Source: an uncultured Collinsella sp. (GTDB lineage Bacteria > Actinomycetota > Coriobacteriia > Coriobacteriales > Coriobacteriaceae). From it: a DNA stretch of 39,528 nucleotides. How positions within the stretch are numbered: position 1 is the stretch's first letter; every line of letters starts with the position of its first letter. Position numbers and translations under genes: made by a program. The notes beneath the pieces were generated by a model. That model saw only the letters and a list, made by a program, of their open reading frames with translations, did no database searches and was not told where the DNA came from. The stretch lies in NCBI GenBank assembly GCA_934630385.1, contig CAKTWE010000010.1, forward strand, positions 1-39,528. Reading direction: 5' to 3'. Below, one piece after another: positions 1 to 7,160 of this stretch.

Positions 1-1216
1 TTGTCATGAGAGCCCTTTCTACTCTCATATAACCCATATCAGTAAATTGCGGCTCACGCTGATGAAGGGTGATGAGGGAGTCGAGTCGGTCGAATTGTTC
101 ACCAATGAGCTTCTGTTCAGCTACCGAAGGCATACTAATTTCGCTCTTCAACAATTTATCGAAGAAGAAATAGAGCCTGACGCCGCCCTCTTGTAACATT
201 TCGATTTGCTGCGTAAACAACCGCGTTTTGAACCAATGCCACAGAAAGCGATCGTCGCAGGTTTTGTCAGTCTGGAAGACTTCGTATAGGGAACTAACAA
301 TTACATTTCCGCTGGTAGATTGATAGCCAATTGAACCAACATTGATTCTGGCGGGGTTGTACGCAAAGTTTTTCGGTTCGACAATCCAATAGCTTGTTTT
401 ATCAGCCTCGTGCATCGTTCCACCGTTTTCGAACTGTTCGTCCTGAGGGACGAAGCCACGATCGTTAGTCACGGAATAGCTAGGTAGTTCAAGATTCTCC
501 GAGTTCCTGATTCCGGATGCGGTGACAAAATCAACAAACTTACGCTGTTCCCAAGGGTCCGTAAAACCGGCGAAGCGAATTTCGGGCTCAGTTTCACCCG
601 GCTTGGGGAACATCTTATCAAGCATCGATTTCTTCAGCTGAACGAGCTTGTCATGCTTACGCTGATGAAGGGTGATGAGATGGTCAAGTTGCTTGAACAT
701 GGACCCTATTGCAGTCTGCTCATCCTTTGAAGGAAAGGCGAATTCTCCGGCCGCCAGACCCTTTCCAGATATCTCTAGGAAGGTTGATCCAGAAGCTTTC
801 TGTTCAGCGAACTTCTTGATTCGATCGGTCATGGAGTAGACGAAATACACATCGGTATCATCGTTCACGACTAAAGACTGGAAGCCTTGGTTTGTACATG
901 CTGACCTGCGAAGGATCGCTGTATTGCCAATGCCCGCACGACTTGTAAAGAGAATTGTTTTACCAGCTGGAAGCAATGTTGCCGAGCAGCTATCGTAACC
1001 AGCCTGGGTTATCCTTCGAACACTTCTGTCGGCGTACACCTGCTCGCCCAATTCGGCGGGCGAATACCAGTCTATATCGCCATCCCAGTACGCATCGTTA
1101 TTTGTGCTCGGCGTGCCGCCGCCCACAATAGTGGCGGCCTCGCCCAACTTACGCTGTTCCCAAGGGTCCGTAAAACCGGCAAAACGAATTTCGGGTACAT
1201 TAGTCTTTTCCGTCAC
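1..1216 (-). CDS. hsdS: Type I restriction-modification specificity subunit HsdS (partial, cut by window edge)
   Basis: Reading the minus strand from GTG at 1216 gives about 405 codons without a stop down to base 1, so the C-terminal end lies outside the window. The protein shows the usual HsdS plan: two variable target-recognition domains, each opening with a near-identical segment (PEIRFAGFTDPWEQRK, near residues 8-24 and about 210-225) and each closing with a helical segment ending in LITLHQR. HsdS sets the DNA target of the methylase/endonuclease complex. The start is supported by GGAGGTG, which overlaps the end of hsdM; one base separates the two genes. After the second LITLHQR the sequence departs from the first copy (EPQFTDMGYMRVERALM instead of KHDKLVQLKKSMLDKM), so the end may be recombined. 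The family call is firm; the exact end is unknown. Confidence 0.9.
   Translation of the reverse strand, partial: MTEKTNVPEIRFAGFTDPWEQRKLGEAATIVGGGTPSTNNDAYWDGDIDWYSPAELGEQVYADRSVRRITQAGYDSCSATLLPAGKTILFTSRAGIGNTAILRRSACTNQGFQSLVVNDDTDVYFVYSMTDRIKKFAEQKASGSTFLEISGKGLAAGEFAFPSKDEQTAIGSMFKQLDHLITLHQRKHDKLVQLKKSMLDKMFPKPGETEPEIRFAGFTDPWEQRKFVDFVTASGIRNSENLELPSYSVTNDRGFVPQDEQFENGGTMHEADKTSYWIVEPKNFAYNPARINVGSIGYQSTSGNVIVSSLYEVFQTDKTCDDRFLWHWFKTRLFTQQIEMLQEGGVRLYFFFDKLLKSEISMPSVAEQKLIGEQFDRLDSLITLHQREPQFTDMGYMRVERALMT
56..76. repeat. HsdS internal direct repeat B, copy 1
   Basis: A 21-base perfect repeat shared with 659-679. It encodes the LITLHQR segment that closes each recognition domain. The coding sequence diverges directly after this copy. 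Confidence 0.88.
537..586. repeat. HsdS internal direct repeat A, copy 1
   Basis: Fifty bases here match 1146-1195 with two differences. They encode the PEIRFAGFTDPWEQRK segment that opens the second recognition domain. Such repeats inside hsdS allow recombination that exchanges recognition domains. Confidence 0.9.
659..679. repeat. HsdS internal direct repeat B, copy 2
   Basis: This is the partner of the 21-base repeat at 56-76. It lies at the end of the first recognition domain, in the central conserved helix region. Confidence 0.88.
1146..1195. repeat. HsdS internal direct repeat A, copy 2
   Basis: This is the partner of the repeat at 537-586 (48 of 50 bases identical). It lies at the 5' end of hsdS and opens the first recognition domain. 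Confidence 0.9.
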
Positions 1217-1217
1217 G

Positions 1218-3779
1218 CTATTCACCTCCCAACAGTTTCCGCAGCTCAGCAATGCCCGCCATATCGTATTCATTGCCCGTGAGCTGGCCCAACATCGCTG
1301 CCAGCTCGTTTTCCGCCTCATTAATCTGATTGCACACGTCCGAATAGGTTGTCGCGTACTTTGCATTCAACGCCACAATCTTCGCAATGAAGTCGCCTAT
1401 AACGGCATTGGGCAGTTCGAGCAAATCAGACTGCAGCGGCTCAATCCATTTCGCAGCCAGCAATTCGTCACACTGGACATCAGTCAAGCCCTCAATAACC
1501 TTTTTTGTCGTCTCTTCGAGCGCAACAAGCGCCTTTTTGCTTGCCTTTTTGAGGTCTTTCTCCTCATCGAGCAGAGTCTGAGCACGAACAAGCGCCATCT
1601 CAAAGCCGCCATTCGGATGCTTGCCGATGCTCTTCACGGCTTTCTTGAGGGATGCCGCCACAAGCACGCCGTCATCGTCAAAAACATCGCTCGAGCCTTT
1701 CTCCTCCTCATCAAGATTCTCAAGAATCTCGTCAAGCTCTTGAGATATTTCATTCAAACGGGATTCGTACGCGGTAATTTCCTCGACATCATCAGCGAGC
1801 AGCTGCTCTTGGACAAGCGCAAACGGCAAAATGCGGCCCGTCCAGCCATCCTGCACCTCAACGTCTTTGCCGCTCTTCTTCTTAATCACCATATTTGGAT
1901 CGACTTTACGCACGGCTTCCCTGCCCTCGGCTTGTATAACCTCGAGGTCACCGGAAATGCCCGTCCATGCATCATCAAGAGCCTGATAGGCATCATATTC
2001 GTCAACAAGCGCGATATCGGAAAGGGCATCGTGAAGTTGCGCCGCAATATGTTCTTCTTCGGCCACGGCGTCGACCTGCGACGCACCGTCCACCAACCTC
2101 TTCTGCAGCTCAGCAGGCAGATGCGACAGTGCATCCCGATAGCCGCCCAGAAATGAGACGACGTTGGCGTTGGTCTTTATCGTTGCCGCCACGTCGTCTG
2201 CCACGACCGCAAAGCACGACCCGCCGCCATCGCCGTAAAGCTGACCCTTCAGGTTCGGCCACACCTTCCAGTAGCGGTCGAGAGCGTCGACCTCGGACTT
2301 CGGAACCCCACCGAACATGGTGGCGTACACGTCCCAGCTCTCAGCGGCTTCGGACGAATCCACATAGCGCGGAATATTGAGGTTGTAATCGTTGGCGCGT
2401 ATCTCGTCGATAGTCACCAGGCGGCTGAACTTTTCAACGGTCGCCCCGGTCGTCACCGCGTCCACGATGCGGCGTATATCGCTCGCGCGCAGCTTGTTGT
2501 TCTTGCCTTCCTTCACAAAGTGCTTCGACGCATCCACGACCAGCACGTCGCTGCTCTCGCGCTGCTTGCGAAGCACCATGACGATGGTCGGGATGCCCGT
2601 ACCGAAGAAGATGTTGGCAGGGAGTCCGATGATGGCCTGGATATGACGATTCTCCACCAGGTTCTTGCGAATAGCGCCCTCCTCGCCGCCGCGGAACAGC
2701 ACGCCATGGGGCAGAACGATGCACATGATGCCGTCGGGGCGCAAGTGGTACAAATCATGCAAAAGGAAAGCGTAATCGGCCTTGGATTTAGGGGCAACGC
2801 CAAACTTGAAGCGCGGATCGAGTTCCTTGTCTTCCGGATCCCAGTTTTGGGAGTAGGGCGGATTCGACACCACGGCATCGACGAACAGTGGATTGTAGGT
2901 CTCATCCTTGTTCTCGACCGTATCGAACCAGGGCCAATCGTCTTCGAGCGTGTCGCCATTGCGCGCCACGATGTTGTCGGGGAGTATTCCGCGCATGACC
3001 AGATTCATGCGTGTGAGGTTGTACGTGTTCTCCTTAAGTTCCTGCGCATAATACTTGATGGAGTCGGGGTCGCCGTTGCGTCGCGCCACTGCCTTGCCGA
3101 TATTGATAAGCAGCGAGCCGGATCCACTCGTGGGGTCGTAGATGGTGATGTTTTCGCGTCCAGCTAGGTGCCACGAGACTATCTCGCTCATGAGCATGGA
3201 CACTTCGTGCGGCGTGTAGAACTCGCCGGCTTTCTTACCGGCGTTGGCGGCGAAGTTGCTGATGAGGTACTCGTAGATGAAGCCGAGCACGTCGTAGTCC
3301 TGGCGACCGTCCATCGGGATGTCCTTGATGAGGTAGATGAGGTCGCGAGCAGCCTTGGACTGGCTTCGTGCGTCGGTGCCGAGTTTGGAAAGGCCAGTCT
3401 GCAGCGTGTCGAAGATGCCGTCGAAGACGCGTTTGCGTGCAGGATCGATATTGCGGCTGAAGGCGGAAAGCGCGTCGCGCACATTCGATATCTCGAAGTC
3501 GCCGCCCTTGGCGACCCAGGTGGAGAAGAGGTTCTCGTAGGCGATGAAGTAGCCGCACTCGCCCTTGACGAACTCGACCGTCTCCTCGTCGTCTTCCACC
3601 AGGCTGGGCAGGTCCTCCTCGACGAAGTCGCGCGCCTTCAAGCGGGCAACCTCGGTCTCGGATAGGAACTTGTAGAAGATGAATCCCAGAATGTAGTCCT
3701 TGTACTCGTTAGCTTCGATTTTGGATCGCATCTTGTTGGCGGACTCCCATATCTTGGAGGCCAGCTGCTGCTTGTTCAT
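1218..3779 (-). CDS. hsdM: Type I restriction-modification DNA methyltransferase HsdM, long form
   Basis: The 853-residue protein is the N6-adenine methylase subunit of a type I system. The N-terminal helical HsdM domain covers roughly residues 1-150. Residues 185-190 (GEFYTP) and 215-224 (DPTSGSGSLL) form the S-adenosylmethionine site, and NPPY at 306-309 is the catalytic motif IV of N6-adenine methylases. The core ends near residue 490. The remaining 360 or so residues are charged and partly coiled-coil, which makes the protein much longer than the roughly 500-residue classic HsdM. The start ATG directly abuts the stop codon of the GIY-YIG gene, with GAGGAAAAC as ribosome binding site, so the two are probably translationally coupled. 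No hsdR is visible; it may lie beyond the left edge. Confidence 0.95.
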   Translation of the reverse strand: MNKQQLASKIWESANKMRSKIEANEYKDYILGFIFYKFLSETEVARLKARDFVEEDLPSLVEDDEETVEFVKGECGYFIAYENLFSTWVAKGGDFEISNVRDALSAFSRNIDPARKRVFDGIFDTLQTGLSKLGTDARSQSKAARDLIYLIKDIPMDGRQDYDVLGFIYEYLISNFAANAGKKAGEFYTPHEVSMLMSEIVSWHLAGRENITIYDPTSGSGSLLINIGKAVARRNGDPDSIKYYAQELKENTYNLTRMNLVMRGILPDNIVARNGDTLEDDWPWFDTVENKDETYNPLFVDAVVSNPPYSQNWDPEDKELDPRFKFGVAPKSKADYAFLLHDLYHLRPDGIMCIVLPHGVLFRGGEEGAIRKNLVENRHIQAIIGLPANIFFGTGIPTIVMVLRKQRESSDVLVVDASKHFVKEGKNNKLRASDIRRIVDAVTTGATVEKFSRLVTIDEIRANDYNLNIPRYVDSSEAAESWDVYATMFGGVPKSEVDALDRYWKVWPNLKGQLYGDGGGSCFAVVADDVAATIKTNANVVSFLGGYRDALSHLPAELQKRLVDGASQVDAVAEEEHIAAQLHDALSDIALVDEYDAYQALDDAWTGISGDLEVIQAEGREAVRKVDPNMVIKKKSGKDVEVQDGWTGRILPFALVQEQLLADDVEEITAYESRLNEISQELDEILENLDEEEKGSSDVFDDDGVLVAASLKKAVKSIGKHPNGGFEMALVRAQTLLDEEKDLKKASKKALVALEETTKKVIEGLTDVQCDELLAAKWIEPLQSDLLELPNAVIGDFIAKIVALNAKYATTYSDVCNQINEAENELAAMLGQLTGNEYDMAGIAELRKLLGGE

Positions 3780-4613
3780 CTAGTTTTCCTCACTTCTATA
3801 GACTTGGTTGAGTGTTTCTCCGTCGTCGCTTACCCATTCGGTCCAGCCGTTCTGGCTGCCGCCGAGCACGAACACCGCCGCGGCGCTGGGCGTCGGAAAC
3901 TCGAGATCGTCGGCGAGCTCTGCGATACCGTCCGAATCGCCGAAGATCTCCCTGCGAGCGGCCGCGACGGCCGCGTTTTTCAGCACGGATCTCGAGAGGT
4001 TCACTTTCGAGCCAGCGAGCACGGTGAAGTGCCCGGTGGCCTTGTCGTAGCGCCCCGCCCCGCGTATGCCGTTCTTCTTCGTGTGGAAGACCGCCGGCGC
4101 ACCCGCCGGACCCTGGTCGACTCTGTCGAGGTCGTACCCCAGAGCTGCCATCCTGAAGAGGATCCTATCGTGCAGGCGTTCGACGGCCTCTTCCTTGTAC
4201 GGGTCGACGTAGGGCTTGGGCGTCGCCGAGTTGTCGGTCTCGTACGAGCCGTGGGTACGCACGTAGTCGATGGCCTTCGCCTCGAGAACGTCCAGTGCGT
4301 CCCTGCTGATGTTCCGGTCGTCATCGAGAAACATAACGGCCTTGTTCCAGAACTCCTTCTTCGCCTTGTGCGCGTCGAGCCGGGCGATGCCCTGGGTCGT
4401 CTGCCCCGCGTAGACGCGGCTCACGTTGCCGTGGTCTTCGTCGAGCAGGTAGTAGACGCCGCGCTGCGGGATGTTCGGTAGCGACTTCGCCTCGGCGAGG
4501 TCCTCCCTCGGAATGACGACGGTCACGAGCGACTCGCCGTCGATGCGGCAGATGCGGATACGGTCCGGCTGCGCGTCTATGAGCTGGACGGTGAGAGTCT
4601 TGACCTGGATCAT
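3780..4613 (-). CDS. GIY-YIG nuclease family protein (DUF4357-like C-terminus)
   Basis: The 277-residue protein has a GIY-YIG nuclease core: GVY at 52-54, YAG at 68-70, the conserved Arg at 78 (GIARLDAH) and a Glu at 111 (LEAKAI) in the place of the metal-binding catalytic residue. The C-terminal half resembles the DUF4357 domain often joined to this fold. I chose the ATG at 4613, two bases after the stop of the upstream ribbon-helix-helix gene, because GAAGGGGG precedes it; an in-frame start 13 codons upstream lies inside that gene. The gene sits between the small regulator and hsdM in one tight operon, so it is probably part of the restriction-modification locus. Whether it cuts DNA is not known. 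The fold assignment is confident; the role is inference. Confidence 0.82.
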   Translation of the reverse strand: MIQVKTLTVQLIDAQPDRIRICRIDGESLVTVVIPREDLAEAKSLPNIPQRGVYYLLDEDHGNVSRVYAGQTTQGIARLDAHKAKKEFWNKAVMFLDDDRNISRDALDVLEAKAIDYVRTHGSYETDNSATPKPYVDPYKEEAVERLHDRILFRMAALGYDLDRVDQGPAGAPAVFHTKKNGIRGAGRYDKATGHFTVLAGSKVNLSRSVLKNAAVAAARREIFGDSDGIAELADDLEFPTPSAAAVFVLGGSQNGWTEWVSDDGETLNQVYRSEEN

Positions 4614-4615
4614 GC

Positions 4616-4828
4616 TCACGCCCCCTTCTTCGCGAGCTCTTCGATCATGCACGTGCGCACGAAGGCGGAGAAGCTCATGCCCCGGAGGGCCGCCTCTTCC
4701 TTCGCAGCGTCACGCAGGGTATCGGGGATGCGCAGGGTCACGGAGACCTGGTCGCCGTCCACCAGGAAGCTCCTGATCTCGGTCTCGTCGGGGTTGCTCC
4801 TGATGAGCTGCTTGTAGCTATCGGGCAT
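4616..4828 (-). CDS. Small ribbon-helix-helix DNA-binding protein
   Basis: This short basic/acidic protein (about 70 residues from the ATG at 4828) has the pattern of a ribbon-helix-helix repressor. A strand, VSVTLRIPD, is followed by two helices (TLRDAAKEEAALRG and SFSAFVRTCMIEELAKK). I prefer the ATG at 4828 over 4840 because GGGAG lies five bases upstream of it. Proteins of this fold commonly repress their own operon. Here the promoter upstream carries a TATAAT box flanked by an inverted repeat. The gene heads the operon with the GIY-YIG gene, hsdM and hsdS, so control of restriction-modification expression is a reasonable guess. An antitoxin-like role is an alternative. Confidence 0.75.
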   Translation of the reverse strand: MPDSYKQLIRSNPDETEIRSFLVDGDQVSVTLRIPDTLRDAAKEEAALRGMSFSAFVRTCMIEELAKKGA

Positions 4829-4847
4829 CTGCGCTCCCATCGCTCGA

Positions 4848-4888
4848 AATGCAATACAAATGCGTTTACAGAATTATAGCGTTGCATT
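4848..4888 (-). promoter_or_regulatory. Candidate promoter and operator of the RHH/hsd operon
   Basis: On the minus strand a perfect TATAAT lies at 4873-4878, about 45 bases before the RHH start codon. No good -35 hexamer is seen. AATGCAA (4848-4854) and TTGCATT (4882-4888) form an inverted repeat on both sides of the -10 box, a suitable place for autorepression. Inference from sequence only. Confidence 0.45.
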
Positions 4889-5008
4889 GCTGGCGACTGT
4901 TGAGGCGATCGGGTGAACGGCAATATGGTCAGGCGTGGAATCAAAGAGTCAGGCAGGGACAATCCTGCCAACAACGATGTCGCGGTTTCGCGTGGCGGGT
5001 GCGTTCGC

Positions 5009-5431
5009 TTACACTCCCGCAATCCCGCGGGTCGTACTCAACAGTCCGTACTCTCTCTGGCTCCACTGGCGCAGCTCGGCAGTCTCGACGGCATCGCGAC
5101 ACAGGTCCAGGAATACCTTGGCTCTCTCGTAGAAGCACTCGCGGGCAAAGGCGCCGGATCCGTCCGCAACGCACGTGCCGTCGGCAAAGAGCTTCCAGCT
5201 GGATGGCTCGCGAGGATCGTCTCCGAACAGTTTGATCTGCAGTACGTGCGGGTCGCCGGCGGCGCAGAGCTCTTCCTCGAGCACCTGCGCGGTAAAGCGT
5301 ATCTGGTGGGAGAGGCTGCTCTTGACCATGGCCGAGGCGTAGCCATTTGGCTTATCCAGAAGATGCATGTGATTCGGTTTGACGACCAGGTTGTGGAAGT
5401 TGCGCTCGCTGCGCACAGAGAAATTGTCCAT
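5009..5431 (-). CDS. Hypothetical protein, 140 residues
   Basis: I do not recognise a family. The ATG at 5431 (MDNFSVRSER) is preceded by GAAAGGAG at good spacing, which supports a real gene; an earlier in-frame start 11 codons upstream has no such site. The product is a soluble-looking protein with no signal peptide or membrane segment. It has a His-rich stretch (KPNHMHLL), a middle segment LQIKLFGDDPREPSSW and a helical end with several Arg and Glu. It lies upstream of, and on the same strand as, the hsd operon, but a separate promoter-like TATAAT sits between them, so it need not be co-transcribed. Confidence 0.6.
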   Translation of the reverse strand: MDNFSVRSERNFHNLVVKPNHMHLLDKPNGYASAMVKSSLSHQIRFTAQVLEEELCAAGDPHVLQIKLFGDDPREPSSWKLFADGTCVADGSGAFARECFYERAKVFLDLCRDAVETAELRQWSQREYGLLSTTRGIAGV

Positions 5432-5585
5432 ACGGACTCCTTTCATCGATGTTGGCAGGGCCACCGTGCCTCTTGGCCGGTTGGCGTCGGGATCGTGGAG
5501 CCAACTCTCTACCCCGACTCTGGATAAAACGCGCCCGCTCCTTGCGGGGCACGATGGAGTCTATCAGCACGCGCGGACAGAAATC

Positions 5586-5626
5586 AAGCGCCGCCTGCGA
5601 AATGACGCGCGGGCGGCGTTTGTTTT
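5586..5626 (+). terminator. Strong intrinsic terminator without an obvious upstream gene
   Basis: CGCCGCC (5589-5595) pairs with GGCGGCG (5612-5618), and the stem continues inward to about 11 base pairs with one wobble and an eight-base loop. TTTGTTTT follows directly. It points rightward, but no plus-strand gene lies before it; the neighbouring gene starts at 5431 and reads the other way. The remaining bases of 5432-5652 hold a small GC hairpin near 5530-5550 and nothing else I can name. Confidence 0.65.
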
Positions 5627-5652
5627 CGCCAGCTGCTGCTAGGCTCAAATCA

Positions 5653-5768
5653 GGAAAAGTGTCGAAATATCCCGTATAAAAGTACGGAAAAGTGTCGAAA
5701 TACATACTTTAAAACCTCGAAAAAGTGTCGAAATGAGTACCTAACAACCACGGAAAAGTGTATCCTAG
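5653..5768 (+). repeat. Phased direct-repeat array, 33-bp period, before an ATPase gene
   Basis: The motif GGAAAAGTGTCGAAAT occurs at 5653, 5686 and 5719 (the last with GA for GG). A fourth, shortened copy (GGAAAAGTGT) starts at 5752. The starts are exactly 33 bases apart, about three helical turns, while the 17-base segments between the motifs differ. The array ends 33 bases before the ATG of the ATPase gene at 5801. This looks like a set of same-face protein-binding sites controlling that gene. The spacers are too short and the copies too few for CRISPR. Confidence 0.8.
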
Positions 5769-5800
5769 TGCTAAAACAGCACGTAATAAGGGGTGCGATT

Positions 5801-7123
5801 ATGCTACAGAGAAAAGCGAAAGCACAGTTTGAATCTTGGCTTGTCTCGTCGCCTAACAAGGCTCTTTTGGTCAAGGGCGCCCGACAGGTAGGAAAGTCAT
5901 ATTTGGTCAACGTCTTTGCAAGCGAATCGTTCGAAAATGTCGTGACGTTCGACCTTATCGCCGACGCGTCCGTGCGCGATTCGTTTTTGGCGGCAAAAAG
6001 CGCGGATGACCTGCTTATGCGCATGTCTATTGCTGCAACGCAGCCGATGGTTGCGAACAAGACCGTTGTGGTTATCGACGAGGTGCAGCGATGCCCCAAC
6101 GTAGTGACGTTTATCAAATACCTGGTCCAGCGCGGCGACTTTCGATACATCCTTACCGGATCGCTCCTTGGCGTTGAGCTCGAGGGCATCGATTCCCTGC
6201 CGGTGGGGTATGTCGAGCAGGTCCAGATGTACCCGCTCGACTTTGAGGAGTTCTGCTGGGCAAGCGGCGTTGCTGCCGGAGCGTTTGACATGCTCAGGGA
6301 TTGTCTAAAGGACGAAAAGGAGCTCCCCGGCTATCTGTATGACCGCTTGCTCAATCTGTTCCATCAGTATGTGGTGGTGGGGGGCATGCCCGACGCGGTC
6401 AATTCCTTCTTGGCGACGCGCAATGTCGACGAGGTTCGAAACATCCACCGCGATCTTCACGCCCTGTATCGCGATGACATCGCAAAGTACGCTCCGCCTG
6501 AGCTACGCTTGGTTATTCGCGATATCTATGATCTGATTCCCAGCGAGGCCGGCTCCAAAAACAAGCGATTCAAACTGTCATCGATTAACGGTGTCAAACG
6601 TTTTTCGCAGGTGACAGATCATTTTCTCTGGCTATCGGAGGCGGGTGTCGCGCTTCCCGTGTATAACGTGACAGCTCCGGTAGCGCCTCTTTTAATGGGG
6701 GAGCAGCGAAATCTCTTTAAGCTGTTTTACTTGGACACCGGAATGCTCATGTCGTCGTATTCCAAAAGGGTCGCCCAAGGCGTTTTTGATGGGGAGGCGG
6801 AAGACGCCTTTGGCATGAACATGGGGGCGGCGTTTGAGGGCTTCGTTGCCCAAGAGCTCAAAGCTCATGGATTCAGATTGCGCTACTTTACATCGAAAAA
6901 GGTTGGCGAGCTCGATTTTGTTGAGGAGACGCTCGATGGGGAAGTGCTTGCTATCGAGGTCAAATCGGGCAAGAGCTTTAAGTCCCATGCGGCGCTCGAC
7001 AACGCGCTCGCGACGAAGGGCTACGGAATCGATCGCGCCCTGGTACTTGCGGAATGTAATCTTCACCGCGATGGTGACGTGCTGTATCTGCCCATCTTTA
7101 TGGCAGGGCTTTTGGAGCCGTAA
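5801..7123 (+). CDS. ATP-binding protein, AAA_14/DUF4143 family
   Basis: The 440-residue protein has a P-loop GARQVGKS at residues 26-33, a Walker B strand ending in DE at 93-94 (VVVIDEVQRCP), and a sensor-like LTGS near residue 126. The C-terminal DUF4143 part contains GELDFVEE followed by LAIEVKSGKS, a pattern like the core of a PD-(D/E)XK nuclease fold. Proteins of this family are common in gut anaerobes and often occur in multiple copies. Their role is not settled, though a link to defence or mobile DNA has been suggested from their distribution. The ATG at 5801 follows AAGGGG; an in-frame start 11 codons upstream would overlap the last repeat of the 33-bp array and lacks a ribosome binding site. 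Confidence 0.88.
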   Translation: MLQRKAKAQFESWLVSSPNKALLVKGARQVGKSYLVNVFASESFENVVTFDLIADASVRDSFLAAKSADDLLMRMSIAATQPMVANKTVVVIDEVQRCPNVVTFIKYLVQRGDFRYILTGSLLGVELEGIDSLPVGYVEQVQMYPLDFEEFCWASGVAAGAFDMLRDCLKDEKELPGYLYDRLLNLFHQYVVVGGMPDAVNSFLATRNVDEVRNIHRDLHALYRDDIAKYAPPELRLVIRDIYDLIPSEAGSKNKRFKLSSINGVKRFSQVTDHFLWLSEAGVALPVYNVTAPVAPLLMGEQRNLFKLFYLDTGMLMSSYSKRVAQGVFDGEAEDAFGMNMGAAFEGFVAQELKAHGFRLRYFTSKKVGELDFVEETLDGEVLAIEVKSGKSFKSHAALDNALATKGYGIDRALVLAECNLHRDGDVLYLPIFMAGLLEP

Positions 7124-7160
7124 CGTGCCGCCGGCTCTACCGGCCCTCCCTTAACCCCCG

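Noticed and set aside
5653..5768. CRISPR array
   Set aside because: The repeat is 16 bases with 17-base spacers and only three to four copies, outside the range of CRISPR arrays, and no cas genes are near.
5650..6291. Minus-strand frame of 213 codons with an 11-residue period (FRHFS repeats)
   Set aside because: The period is just the 33-bp DNA array read as protein, and the rest lies opposite the ATPase gene. There is no ribosome binding site. A repeat protein is less likely than a set of binding sites.
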